Positions 1-6,725 of a stretch of DNA of 12,310 nt are shown here, piece after piece. Source of the stretch: Acidimicrobiaceae bacterium (GTDB lineage Bacteria; Actinomycetota; Acidimicrobiia; Acidimicrobiales; UBA8190). The first letter of the stretch is position 1. Each line of letters opens with the position of its first letter. The notes below the pieces were generated by a model. That model saw nothing but the letters and a program-made list of their open reading frames with translations. It was not told where the DNA came from and did not search any database. The stretch lies in contig DMNK01000148.1 of NCBI GenBank assembly GCA_003453695.1, positions 1 through 12,310 of the forward strand. The letters are read 5' to 3'. The position numbers were made by a program, and so were the translations under genes.

Positions 1-486
1 GGCCCCGGCGCATTTGCCACCCGTGCCCGAGATCTGACCGTTCACGTAGAACGTGCCCGTGAGGCCGAGCCAGGACGGCAGATAGTTGCCGACGTGCTCG
101 ACACCCGACGCATGGGTCGAGTGCGAGTTGTTGGCTGATCCTCCCGATTTGGCGGGAAACCCGTCCACATGCACCCACCACGAATGATGAGTGATGACCG
201 TCGAGGTGTTGCCGTGCCAGTGCACCGTGCCGTTGCGGTCAACCTCGAGAGGACGCGACGAAGAGGCGCCGCCTCCGCCTGGTGCCGTCGCCACCGTCAG
301 CAGTCCCCCGTTCCCGTCGAAAGACGTGCCGGACCCCTGGCAACCGCCGCTTCCGGTGAGAGTCACACCAACAATGTTCGAGGCGCTCGCCCGCGAACTA
401 GCGGCTGACGTGGCGCTCCATGCGAGAGTTGCGAGGAGCGCCACACTTGCGATGACTGTTCCCGCTGCGAGCTTTCTGCCGGTCAT
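1..486 (-). CDS. Secreted protein of unknown function (3' end outside window)
   Basis: An open minus-strand frame of 162 codons starts at ATG 484-486 and continues past the left edge. The start is well supported: AGGAGG (493-498) lies 6 nt upstream. The N-terminus is a Sec-type signal peptide: basic MTGRK, a hydrophobic stretch VIASVALLATLAW, then a small-residue cleavage region around residues 24-30 (ATSAASS). The mature part is rich in Gly, Ser and Thr with a Gly run near residue 75, followed by a His/Trp-containing segment (TVHWHGN, ITHHSWWVHVDG) and alternating polar/hydrophobic residues typical of beta structure. I recognise the general pattern from uncharacterised actinobacterial exported proteins but know no function for it. 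It is probably released or wall-associated. No catalytic motif is visible. The frame and signal peptide are secure; the role is unknown. Confidence 0.8.
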   Translation of the reverse strand, partial: MTGRKLAAGTVIASVALLATLAWSATSAASSRASASNIVGVTLTGSGGCQGSGTSFDGNGGLLTVATAPGGGGASSSRPLEVDRNGTVHWHGNTSTVITHHSWWVHVDGFPAKSGGSANNSHSTHASGVEHVGNYLPSWLGLTGTFYVNGQISGTGGKCAGA

Positions 487-789
487 GGTGAACCTCCTCA
501 CAAGCACATCAGCAGCGGTGGGTCAGCGCCCTTGGCCTGCCTCTAGGCACAACGGGACTTGCAGATAGGTGGAACTCCAACGTCATTCGAGGGCTTGTCA
601 GAGCGGTAGGCAAGCGCCGCCGCCGTTCGGCGTGCGGACCTTTCGACACCCCGTGCGCCCATCGAGCACCTTCCGCCTCTGGCGCTCTGGCGCCGGCGGT
701 GCTTTGCTGAGTCGTCGAAAGCTTCTACTCAGGCGGGCGTATTGTCAACGATCTTGGAGCCGGCGCTGCAGGTGTGAGGCTCGGATGGG
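487..789. other. Non-coding stretch upstream of the secreted protein gene
   Basis: About 300 bases separate the secreted protein start from the tRNA 3' end. Open frames crossing it have no coding character and some run straight through the tRNA. Visible structure is small: a 12-bp inverted repeat TGCCT-CT-AGGCA (538-549) about 50 bases upstream of the ATG, which could be an operator, and a tandem duplication of the 8-mer CTCTGGCG (677-692). The promoter of the secreted protein gene must lie here or beyond, but I see no convincing -35/-10 pair. Confidence 0.4.
493..498 (-). promoter_or_regulatory. Ribosome binding site of the secreted protein gene
   Basis: A perfect AGGAGG on the minus strand, 6 nt before the ATG at 486. 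It fixes the start of the left-edge secreted protein. Confidence 0.75.
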
Positions 790-862
790 TGGAGACGATG
801 GGACTCGAACCCACGACCCCCTGCTTGCAAAGCAGGTGCTCTTCCAGCTGAGCTACGTCCCC
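790..862 (-). tRNA. tRNA-Ala (anticodon UGC)
   Basis: The minus strand folds into a complete 73-nt cloverleaf. Acceptor arms are GGGGACG and CGTCTCC (one G-U pair) with discriminator A. The D arm is GCTC/GAGC, the anticodon arm CCTGC-TTTGCAA-GCAGG, and the T arm GTGGG-TTCGAGT-CCCAT. The loop TTTGCAA gives anticodon TGC, reading Ala GCN codons. The 3' CCA is not encoded: the bases after the discriminator read CCC, so tRNA nucleotidyltransferase must add it. It stands alone, with no other tRNA nearby and no integrase remnant beside it. Confidence 0.95.
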
Positions 863-1069
863 GAGATTTCGGCGCGGGCGCGGAATTGTACCGCAGCGCC
901 TTCCGAGCGAGACCTCAGCGCAACGCTGGGAGCAAACATGTGCGAGGCGGGCCGTCGGTCGATGGGACGGCCATCCCAGGGCCTCGAGCGTGCAGGTGGA
1001 AGGATCTTGCGATGGCGGCCGTGCTCGACAACGACCGGCCCAGTTCCGCCGCAAGAGAGCCTTTACTGG

Positions 1070-1363
1070 TTACTGCGACGACGCGTCGGGTGGTGTCTCG
1101 CTTGTCCGCTCGAACCGGAACTGGCGTTTCCCCCCATCTTCCTCATTCTCCTTGACGACCAGCGATTCTCGGGGCTCACGAACGTCGTCGCGTCGGTCAC
1201 GTAGACGCAACTCGACAAGACGCTCTTGCCTCGAGTCCGAGAGCTGCCCGACAGTTGCAAGGAAGTTGAGTCGACGAAGTTCGTCGTCCTCGTCAGGGCT
1301 AAGCCCATTACTGAGAATGCAGAGAGGTTCAACGTCCTGTGTTGTGTGTCTAGCGCGTCGCAT
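1070..1363 (-). CDS. Possible small charged protein, 97 aa (doubtful)
   Basis: A minus-strand frame from ATG 1361-1363 to TAA gives 97 residues. Its C-terminal two thirds look protein-like: LSPDEDDELRRLNFLATVG is followed by a helical, highly charged segment (SRQERLVELRLRDRRDD) and a polar tail. This resembles small charged helical proteins of actinobacteria, but I cannot name a family. The first ~18 residues look less natural, and no Shine-Dalgarno site precedes this ATG or the upstream in-frame ATG at 1413 or TTG at 1435, so the true start may differ. Third-position GC is lower than in the neighbouring genes, which argues either for recent acquisition or for a chance frame. A possible -10 (TACATT, minus strand, 1434-1439) lies upstream. 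Plausible but unproven. Confidence 0.35.
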   Translation of the reverse strand: MRRARHTTQDVEPLCILSNGLSPDEDDELRRLNFLATVGQLSDSRQERLVELRLRDRRDDVREPRESLVVKENEEDGGKRQFRFERTSETPPDASSQ

Positions 1364-1487
1364 ACTGGGCGCGTCGGATTCCGCACAACAACGCCATAGA
1401 GCCGAAGGTCCCATGCGTGGCCAACGAATCAGCAATGTAATTTGGCGTTAGCAAGTGTTACTTACTGCGAACAAGCAGGCGAGAGTC

Positions 1488-1874
1488 TCACGTGCCCAGC
1501 AACTGGCCGACCTCGTCAAGGAGCCGGCTCGGGGCTACAGGCTTCGGAAAGAAAGCACGCACTCGCGGGTCTGGCGTCGGGGCCACGTTTGAGCCCGACA
1601 CGAGGATGACAGGCGGCAGCTGTGCCACCCGGTCGAGGAGGTCAAGCCCAACGCGGCTTGGTTCTCGGCCCCTCCGGCCTGAGAGGCCGAGATCGAGGAT
1701 GAGGAGGCTCACGCGGCCAGCCGCCAGATGGGCGAGGGCGTCCTCGACGTCGGTTGCTTGGCTCACCGCATAGCCGGCGGCTTCGAGGATGTCCGCGGTG
1801 GACTCGCGCACTGCCGCGTCGTCGTCAACCACCAGGATACGAGCGACGACCTCCGGAGTTCGCTCGGTCATCAT
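1488..1874 (-). CDS. Single-domain (CheY-like) response regulator
   Basis: A 128-residue protein consisting only of a receiver domain. It accepts phosphate from a histidine kinase and would act by protein-protein contact, since no DNA-binding or enzymatic output domain is present. The receiver signature is complete: acidic pair D17-D18 (in ILVVDDD), phosphoacceptor D61 (LLILDLGLSG), Ser93 in the Thr/Ser switch position (VILVSGS), and K111 in FFPKPV. The start was chosen at the ATG-ATG pair (1874), about 10 nt after GGAGG; the frame extends 14 codons further upstream but that part (LSWHSSLGGGGG) is not receiver-like. No histidine kinase is encoded in the window, so its partner is elsewhere. 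It is divergent from the coiled-coil gene at 2042, sharing a 167-base promoter region. The family is certain; the pathway is unknown. Confidence 0.92.
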   Translation of the reverse strand: MMTERTPEVVARILVVDDDAAVRESTADILEAAGYAVSQATDVEDALAHLAAGRVSLLILDLGLSGRRGREPSRVGLDLLDRVAQLPPVILVSGSNVAPTPDPRVRAFFPKPVAPSRLLDEVGQLLGT

Positions 1875-1896
1875 GACACCCCCGCCTCCGCCGAGA

Positions 1897-1911
1897 GAGC
1901 TGTGCCAGCTC
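1897..1911. promoter_or_regulatory. Inverted repeat in divergent promoter region (possible operator)
   Basis: GAGCTG-TGC-CAGCTC is a perfect 6-bp inverted repeat with a 3-base centre, 22 bases upstream of the response regulator ATG and between two divergent genes. A second repeat, GGGAC-GAAG-GTCCC, sits at 1941-1954. Either could be an operator for a dimeric regulator or a small hairpin in the response regulator leader. This is position-based inference only. Confidence 0.25.
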
Positions 1912-2041
1912 AGCAAACACGACCCGTCTTCGGCGAGGTAGGGACGAAGGTCCCATCTTCCTCAAGTGCGTTGGTGTCAGCCGGTGACGTTGGCAGCTCA
2001 TCAGGCTCGCCCGGCGGGCCCCGGGCCTGCAGACTGGGAGG

Positions 2042-2842
2042 GTGGACGTCGGCGAGGTTGCCGAGGAGCTCTATGGGTTGGCTCCCGGCGAATTCACGGC
2101 GACGCGCAACGTCCGGGCCGCCGACGCTCGCAAGCAAGGTGATCGGCAGCTCGCCGAAGCCATCTCCGCGCTCAGGAAGCCAACCGTCGGTGCCTGGGCG
2201 GTCAACCGGCTGGCACGCCGGCGGGCTCACGAGCTGAGGCGGTTCCTCGACCTCGGCCCGGCGCTGCGCGCCGCCCAGGAGGAGCTGGCCGGCGACGCCA
2301 TCCGAGCGCTCTCCCGGAAGCGTCAGGAAACGGTCCGCGCCCTGGTCGAGGAAGCTTGTGCGCTTGCCGAGGAAGCCGGTCAGCGACTCAACGACGCCGG
2401 TCGGGTGGAGGTCGAACGCGTCCTCGAGCAGGCGCTGGCGGAACCGGTGCTCGCCGACGCCGTCCGCGGTGGGCGATTGACGACGGCGCCGCCCGCAGCC
2501 GGCGGCACCGGGTTCGGGCTCGAGGCCCTGCCTGCCTCCGGAACCAGCCGTGACCGGCGCCCCCATCGTCAAGCGGCTCCACCCGACGAGACCCCGGTCC
2601 GCCAACGGGAGCTGACCGAGGCCAAGCGTCGGGCGCACGACGCACGCCGGAACCGGGAACGAGCCGAGAAGGCGCTCGCACGCGTCAGGGCGCGTGTCGC
2701 CCAAGCCGAGCAACGGCTCGACGCGTTGCGAGCCGAGGAGCGGGCCGCCGCCGACCAACTCGGCGAGGCTCGAAAGGCTGCACGGGAGGCGCAACACGAC
2801 GAGAAGCGGGCAGAGGCGGCCGCTCGTCGATCTCGGACCTGA
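2042..2842 (+). CDS. Coiled-coil protein of unknown function
   Basis: A 266-residue soluble protein without signal peptide or membrane segment. Residues 1-150 form a helical N-terminal region with the segments ELYGLAPGEFTATRN and LRKPTVGAWAVNRLARR, a pattern I recognise from a widespread uncharacterised actinobacterial family. A Pro/Ala/Gly-rich linker follows (about 155-190). Residues ~190-262 are a long, strongly charged Arg/Glu/Ala coiled coil. No enzymatic motif is visible. The GTG start is chosen because the conserved N-terminus begins there and no earlier in-frame start exists. GGGAGG directly abuts the GTG, too close for a normal ribosome binding site, so leaderless initiation is possible. 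It is divergent from the response regulator. Function unknown; a structural or scaffolding role is only a guess. Confidence 0.85.
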   Translation: MDVGEVAEELYGLAPGEFTATRNVRAADARKQGDRQLAEAISALRKPTVGAWAVNRLARRRAHELRRFLDLGPALRAAQEELAGDAIRALSRKRQETVRALVEEACALAEEAGQRLNDAGRVEVERVLEQALAEPVLADAVRGGRLTTAPPAAGGTGFGLEALPASGTSRDRRPHRQAAPPDETPVRQRELTEAKRRAHDARRNRERAEKALARVRARVAQAEQRLDALRAEERAAADQLGEARKAAREAQHDEKRAEAAARRSRT

Positions 2843-2854
2843 GGGCAGCCGAGG

Positions 2855-3310
2855 CTAGGGGCCGGCCAGCTCCCGTTTGCGCGTCTCCCATCCCTCGATC
2901 ATGGAGACGAAGTGGGCCGGGTTGTAGATGTCCTCCTCCGACCCCCACATCCCGGCGCCTGCGTACTTGAGAAGCGTGAAGTTGTACGCCTGGTGGATGC
3001 TGCCGTCGCCGGGGTCGGCCATCCGATTCCAGACCTGACACACCACCCACCCTCGGTCCTCGTCGATGACGGACCATTCGATGGGGAACGCCACCATGGC
3101 GCTGCCGGGATACTCCGCCATGGTCTTGGTGATCCAGCCCCGTATCGCTTCCCGGCCCCGCATGGTGCCGAACAGGTGCTCGATGTACTCGGCGTCCTCG
3201 GTGAAGAGATCGGCCCAGCAGTTCCAGTCGCCGCTTGCCGCAGCTTCCTGGGCGGTCGCTTCGTAATGGGTGAACGCCCTCTCGAGCTCGTCTCGACTCC
3301 AGCCACTCAT
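2855..3310 (-). CDS. NTF2/SnoaL-like fold protein
   Basis: A 151-residue protein of the nuclear transport factor 2-like superfamily (SnoaL, ketosteroid isomerase-like, cone-shaped alpha+beta fold). An N-terminal helix (ELERAFTHYEATAQEAAASGDW) leads into the typical WADLFTEDAEYIEHLFGTMRGREAIRGWI segment at residues 32-60 (central residues WADLFTEDAEY and GTMRGREAI), followed by beta strands (FPIEWSVID, GWVVCQVWNRM, YNFTLLKYAG). Members include isomerases, cyclases, hydrolases and non-enzymatic ligand binders, so the substrate cannot be assigned. The start at ATG 3308-3310 fits the family length; no Shine-Dalgarno is present, but TAGTGT lies 7 nt upstream, as in leaderless actinobacterial genes. 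Its stop is 12 bases from that of the convergent coiled-coil gene. Fold confident, function unknown. Confidence 0.9.
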   Translation of the reverse strand: MSGWSRDELERAFTHYEATAQEAAASGDWNCWADLFTEDAEYIEHLFGTMRGREAIRGWITKTMAEYPGSAMVAFPIEWSVIDEDRGWVVCQVWNRMADPGDGSIHQAYNFTLLKYAGAGMWGSEEDIYNPAHFVSMIEGWETRKRELAGP

Positions 3311-3317
3311 GCGAGCG

Positions 3318-3323
3318 ACACTA
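3318..3323 (-). promoter_or_regulatory. Candidate -10 box for a leaderless transcript
   Basis: TAGTGT on the minus strand fits TANNNT and ends 7 nt before the ATG of the NTF2-like gene, which has no Shine-Dalgarno site. This geometry places the transcription start at or next to the A of the ATG. No good -35 is seen. Inference from spacing. Confidence 0.4.
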
Positions 3324-3371
3324 GGCCGAGGCGTCGCCTGCCGCGGCGTCACGGTCAGGCGGGAGGTCGAC

Positions 3372-3650
3372 ATGGCGGACGGCATCACGGTTGCGCACCG
3401 GGACGACGGCTCCTTCGACGTCGAGGTCCGCCGAGGTTCGACCACCTCCCGTCACGTAGTGACCGTGCCGGCCGATCTGGCGGTCCGGGCCGAACGGCCC
3501 GACGCCGATCCCGTCCGGATGATCGAGGTCTCCTTCGAATTCCTTCTGGAGCGAGAGCCTCCTTCGTCCATCCTGCGGAGCTTCGACCTCGACGTCATCG
3601 GCCGGTACTTCCCTGAGTACCCGCACGAGCTGGCCCGGCGGCTGGCCTGA
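3372..3650 (+). CDS. Small conserved protein of unknown function (92 aa)
   Basis: A 92-residue soluble protein starting at ATG 3372, 5 nt after GGGAGG (3361-3366). The frame is open further upstream, but that part is antisense to the NTF2-like gene and lacks protein character. The N-terminal half is beta-rich (ITVAHRDDGSFDVEV, TTSRHVVTVPADL); the C-terminal part carries FEFLLEREPPSSILRSFDLDVIGRYFPEY as its key stretch (core FLLEREPP, RYFPEYP). I recognise this arrangement from small uncharacterised proteins in actinobacteria and some other bacteria, but know no role. It lies 27 bases upstream of the tyrosine phosphatase gene on the same strand and is likely co-transcribed with it. No metal or catalytic motif is seen. 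Confidence 0.85.
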   Translation: MADGITVAHRDDGSFDVEVRRGSTTSRHVVTVPADLAVRAERPDADPVRMIEVSFEFLLEREPPSSILRSFDLDVIGRYFPEYPHELARRLA

Positions 3651-3677
3651 CCGCCGAGGCATAGGGTCACCCTCGCG

Positions 3678-4433
3678 ATGGCCGTCGCCCAGCCTCCTCG
3701 GCACGTCGAGTTCGAGACCTGCTGCAATTTCCGCGACCTCGGTGGCTACCCGGCCGCCGACGGGCGCCGCACCCGCTGGCGCCGGCTGTTCCGCGCCGAC
3801 GGCCTGACCCGGCTGTCGGCCGGCGATCGCGCCGTGCTGAGGTCCCTCGGAGTGCGCAACATCATCGACCTGCGCACCGAGCTCGAGGTCGAGTCCCGTG
3901 GCCGCTTCCCCGAAGACGTCGAGGGCGTCGCCTACCACCACCTTCCCCTCACCGACACGCTGCCGGGCGCCGAGGACGTCCCCGACTGGGGCCAGCCTTC
4001 GTTCGTGGCCCGTCGCTATGCCTCATATCTCGACGGCGGCGGCGCCAGCCTCCGGGCCGCCCTCGACCTGCTCGGCGATCCCGGCAACCTCCCGGCCGTG
4101 TTCCACTGCAGTGTGGGCAAAGACCGCACCGGGGTGCTGGCTGCGGTGGTCCTCGGCCTTCTCGGTGTGCCCGACGAGGTCATCGTCGAGGACTATGTGC
4201 TGTCCTCAGTGGCAATGGCCCGCATCCTCGAGCGGCTCCAGGAGGAGTACCGGGACGCCGCTGAGACCGTGGCGCGTTTCGCTCCGGTCATCCTGTCGGT
4301 GGAGCCCGCCTCCATGGAGGGCTTCCTCGAGGCGGTGCACGGCCGGTTCGGGTCATTCGACGCCATGGCTGAAGCGCTCGGTCGCACCGCCGCCGTCGAG
4401 CGGCTCCGAGGCGATCTCCTCGAGCCCGCTTGA
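3678..4433 (+). CDS. Protein tyrosine/phosphoinositide phosphatase (PtpB-like)
   Basis: A 251-residue cysteine phosphatase of the bacterial Y_phosphatase3 / MptpB type, which removes phosphate from phosphotyrosine and often from phosphoserine/threonine or phosphoinositides. The P-loop HCSVGKDRTG (residues 143-152) supplies nucleophile C144 and phosphate-binding R150. The Lys148-Asp149 pair is the feature linked to broad or lipid phosphatase specificity in this group. The family N-terminal motif NFRDLGGYPAADGR (17-30) and VRNIIDLRTELE (59-70) are intact. The length matches the family. No signal peptide or membrane segment is seen, so it would act in the cytoplasm or be exported by an unrecognised route, as described for the mycobacterial relative. 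No strong Shine-Dalgarno precedes ATG 3678; TAGGGT lies 10 bases before it. It ends 2 bases from the stop of the convergent aldo/keto reductase. Confidence 0.92.
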   Translation: MAVAQPPRHVEFETCCNFRDLGGYPAADGRRTRWRRLFRADGLTRLSAGDRAVLRSLGVRNIIDLRTELEVESRGRFPEDVEGVAYHHLPLTDTLPGAEDVPDWGQPSFVARRYASYLDGGGASLRAALDLLGDPGNLPAVFHCSVGKDRTGVLAAVVLGLLGVPDEVIVEDYVLSSVAMARILERLQEEYRDAAETVARFAPVILSVEPASMEGFLEAVHGRFGSFDAMAEALGRTAAVERLRGDLLEPA

Positions 4434-4435
4434 CC

Positions 4436-5401
4436 TCAGCGCGCCGCCGAGTCGATGCGGGCCATGGTGTCGTCATCGAGGCGTCCGGCCACCTCCAGCG
4501 CCGTCATGTTCTCGCGGACCTGCTCGACGCGGCTGGCGCCGGTGATCACGGTGGACACCCGAGGGTTCTTCGTGCACCACGCCAGCGACAGCTGAGCCAG
4601 CGTGCAGTCGAGGTCGTCAGCGATGTCCTTGAGCGCTTTGACCTTGGCGTTGGCGCCGGGGTCGGTGAGCATGTCGCGTAGCCATTCGTAGCCCGGCAGG
4701 CTGGCGCGGCTGCCGTTGGGCACGCCGTCCAGGTACTTGCCGGTCAGTAGCCCCGATGCGAGCGGGCTCCACGTCGTCAGCCCGAGGCCGATGTCGTCGT
4801 ACAAGCGGGCGAACTCCCGCTCGACCTTGCGCCTGGTCAACAGGTTGTACTGCGGCTGTTCCATCACCGGCTTGTGCAGGTGGTGCCGCTCGGCGACTTC
4901 CCAGGCGGCCCTGATCTCCTCTGCGGCCCACTCCGAGGTCCCCCAGTACAGCGCCTTGCCGGCGCTCACGATGTCGGACATGGCCCAAACCGTTTCCTCG
5001 ATGGGCGTGTCGGGGTCGGCGCGGTGGCAGAAGAGCAGGTCCACGAAGTCGAGCCCGAAACGTTCGAGTGACCCGTCGATCGCCTGCATGAGGTACTTGC
5101 GGTTCAACGTGTTGCGCATGTTGGGCTCATCGGAGAGCCCCCAGTACAACTTGGTGGAGACGACGTAGCTATGGCGGGGCCACTTCAAGGCGGCGAAGGC
5201 CTGGCCCATGATCCGCTCGGACTCACCGCCCGAGTAGGCCTCGGCGTTGTCGAAGAAGTTGACCCCTGCCTCACCGGCAGCGGCGATGCTCTCTGTGGCC
5301 AGACCGGTGTCGAGCTGAGGACCGAAGGTCACCCACGAGCCGAAAGACAACACGCTGACCTGGAGGCCGCTGCGGCCCAGATGCCGGTACTCCATCTCCA
5401 T
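4436..5401 (-). CDS. Aldo/keto reductase (Kv-beta-like subgroup)
   Basis: A 321-residue NADPH-dependent oxidoreductase of the aldo/keto reductase superfamily, a (beta/alpha)8 barrel reducing aldehydes or ketones. The catalytic tetrad is complete: D51 (FFDNAEAY), Y56, K84 (VSTKLYWG) and H126 (LLFCHRADP). The N-terminal [19 protein letters not shown] and the [12 protein letters not shown] motif are typical of the subgroup including potassium-channel beta subunits and YghZ-like enzymes. The C-terminal cofactor segment ([16 protein letters not shown]) is present. The start at ATG 5401 lies about 10 bases after AAAGG; ATG 5395 is an alternative two codons in. The substrate cannot be predicted. It is likely transcribed alone or by readthrough from the NlpC/P60 gene 139 bases upstream. 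Confidence 0.95.
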   Translation of the reverse strand: MEMEYRHLGRSGLQVSVLSFGSWVTFGPQLDTGLATESIAAAGEAGVNFFDNAEAYSGGESERIMGQAFAALKWPRHSYVVSTKLYWGLSDEPNMRNTLNRKYLMQAIDGSLERFGLDFVDLLFCHRADPDTPIEETVWAMSDIVSAGKALYWGTSEWAAEEIRAAWEVAERHHLHKPVMEQPQYNLLTRRKVEREFARLYDDIGLGLTTWSPLASGLLTGKYLDGVPNGSRASLPGYEWLRDMLTDPGANAKVKALKDIADDLDCTLAQLSLAWCTKNPRVSTVITGASRVEQVRENMTALEVAGRLDDDTMARIDSAAR

Positions 5402-5450
5402 GGCGGGCGCACCTTTCCGGGCCGACGGTTCGAGCGTCGCCTCACCGTAG

Positions 5451-5470
5451 GAGCAGGTCTCGGCCTGCTC
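5451..5470. terminator. Hairpin downstream of the NlpC/P60 gene (possible U-less terminator)
   Basis: GAGCAGG-TCTCGG-CCTGCTC is a perfect 7-bp stem with a 6-base loop in the 139-base gap after the NlpC/P60 stop and before the aldo/keto reductase start. No T-run follows on the minus strand, so it is not a classical intrinsic terminator. It could be a U-less terminator, an RNA-stability element, or an operator for the reductase. Confidence 0.3.
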
Positions 5471-5540
5471 AAGCCGACCGATCCCGACGACGCGGCGGCG
5501 CCTCGCCCCCTCGCCCCCTGCCGTCGATCCGGGCTGCCGG

Positions 5541-6584
5541 CTAGGGCCGACCCGCCCCCATCAGACCGTTCGGCCAGATGGGCTGGATCTGCACGTCCTG
5601 GCCGCTGCTCGGGGCGTCGACCACATCACCGTTGCCCACGTAGATGGCCACGTGCTGGGCATAGCCCCCCGAGCCCCAGAACACGAGGTCGCCGGGCTCC
5701 ATGGCCGACAGGGGGACTTGGGGGACGGCCTGCATCTGGGCGTCTGCGGTGCGAGGGATCGACACGCCGGCCTGCCTCCACGACCACTGGGTCAGCCCCG
5801 AGCAGTCGAAGCCGTGCCCAGGGTCCTCGGCGCCCCACTGGTAGGGGACTCCGATCTGGCTCTCGGCGGCCTGGACGGCGGCTCCTCCTCCGCCGCTGGG
5901 AGCCAGATTTCCGAACGTCATGCGACTGGCCCGGGCGTTCTGCTGGGCGACGAGCCCGGCGATCTGGCTGTTGAGCGAATGCAGCGTTCCCTGCTCCGAG
6001 GCAGCGGTGGCAGAAGCGGCGTTACGGGCTGCGGCCGCCTGACTGAGGGCCGCCTGAGCCTGCGCGTCGCTCGCCTGGAGCTGTGCCTCTTCGGTGTTCA
6101 GTTTTGCTTCGGCCGCTTGCAGCGCGTCGATGGCGCTCGTCACGCCGTTGGCTGCGAGCTGTGTGTACTCAGAGGTCACCGCCGCTTGCTCCCCGGTTGC
6201 GCCGAACACTCCTCCCAGTCCCGAGTCGCTCGCACCTGTCTCGTAGCTCTGTAGCGCCTGGGTGCGCAGGTTGGCCTGATCTGCCGACACTTGCGCCTGG
6301 TCCTGAGTGATCGATGCGCGCACCTGGTTCATCTGCCCCTGGATGGCCGACGCCCGTTCCTGTGCCAGCTCGTACTGCTGATCGAGGGCGTCGAGCCTGC
6401 TCGAGTCCGCCCGGAGTTGGGCGTTCACCTGCGCTGCCTGGGCGCGCGCATTGGAGAGGGTGTCAGCACCGGCCCCCCGCGCCAGGGGAGGCAGGACGAA
6501 GGCCACCACTGTGACGACAGATCCCGCGAGGAGTGCCGCACTTCGATGCGGACTCCGCCGTCCGGACCGTGCCGTCGAGGACAT
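5541..6584 (-). CDS. Secreted NlpC/P60 peptidoglycan hydrolase with coiled-coil N-domain
   Basis: A RipA-like endopeptidase that would cleave stem-peptide bonds in peptidoglycan outside the membrane. From ATG 6584 it has 347 residues: a basic n-region ([10 protein letters not shown]), a hydrophobic signal segment ([20 protein letters not shown]), an Ala/Gln-rich coiled coil from about residue 42 to 215 in two stretches, a short Gly-rich linker, and a C-terminal NlpC/P60 domain of ~115 residues. The catalytic Cys is C261 in [10 protein letters not shown], His is H311 in [11 protein letters not shown], and D323 (VVDAPSSG) is in the third position. Similar coiled-coil regions block or target the enzyme until divisome partners such as FtsEX act. 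No start has a good ribosome site: in-frame GTG 6599 is a realistic near-leaderless alternative, TTG 6620 less so. Confidence 0.93.
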   Translation of the reverse strand: MSSTARSGRRSPHRSAALLAGSVVTVVAFVLPPLARGAGADTLSNARAQAAQVNAQLRADSSRLDALDQQYELAQERASAIQGQMNQVRASITQDQAQVSADQANLRTQALQSYETGASDSGLGGVFGATGEQAAVTSEYTQLAANGVTSAIDALQAAEAKLNTEEAQLQASDAQAQAALSQAAAARNAASATAASEQGTLHSLNSQIAGLVAQQNARASRMTFGNLAPSGGGGAAVQAAESQIGVPYQWGAEDPGHGFDCSGLTQWSWRQAGVSIPRTADAQMQAVPQVPLSAMEPGDLVFWGSGGYAQHVAIYVGNGDVVDAPSSGQDVQIQPIWPNGLMGAGRP

Positions 6585-6610
6585 CTCGACGTCAGTCACA
6601 ATGGGCGGAC

Positions 6611-6640
6611 TGCTTAGCAAGCCCTATGACACGCTCGCAA
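6611..6640 (-). promoter_or_regulatory. Candidate promoter of the NlpC/P60 gene
   Basis: On the minus strand TTGCGA (6635-6640) and TAAGCA (6611-6616) are 18 bases apart, in a locally AT-richer stretch. Transcription would start near 6604, a few bases before GTG 6599, which would make that GTG a near-leaderless start. Pattern only; not tested. Confidence 0.3.
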
Positions 6641-6647
6641 AACACGT

Positions 6648-6694
6648 AATTGCCTGTGCAAACGACAGCAGCTTCACCTGGGTTTTTGGCAATT
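6648..6694. repeat. Long-range inverted repeat AATTGCC / GGCAATT
   Basis: Perfect 7-base arms at 6648-6654 and 6688-6694, separated by 33 bases, lie upstream of the NlpC/P60 promoter candidate and just after the end of the dehydrogenase gene. AT-rich arms are unusual in this GC-rich window. It could be a paired operator or the closing stem of an RNA element; no known riboswitch consensus is recognisable. Confidence 0.3.
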
Positions 6695-6725
6695 CGTAGG
6701 GCAAAACCTCTTTACGCCGCCAATC

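Noticed and set aside
677..692. Tandem 8-mer CTCTGGCG as a repeat element
   Set aside because: Only two copies; likely a chance duplication in GC-rich non-coding DNA.
790..1070. Integration site of a mobile element at the tRNA gene
   Set aside because: No integrase, no duplicated tRNA 3' end and no direct repeat of the tRNA sequence is seen within the window.
569..1204. 211-codon plus-strand open frame
   Set aside because: It runs through the complete tRNA-Ala gene and its translation is Arg/Ser/Pro-rich without domain character.
1910..2797. 295-codon open frame on the minus strand
   Set aside because: It is the exact antisense of the coiled-coil gene, whose plus-strand protein has a familiar N-terminus and helical pattern; the minus-strand translation is Gly/Pro/Arg-rich without domains.
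5171..5974. Plus-strand open frame of 267 codons
   Set aside because: Antisense to the start of the aldo/keto reductase and the end of the NlpC/P60 gene; composition typical of a shadow frame.
6585..6725. c-di-AMP (ydaO-type) riboswitch upstream of the NlpC/P60 gene
   Set aside because: Expected by analogy with actinobacterial cell-wall hydrolases, but the conserved sequence blocks of that riboswitch are not recognisable here.
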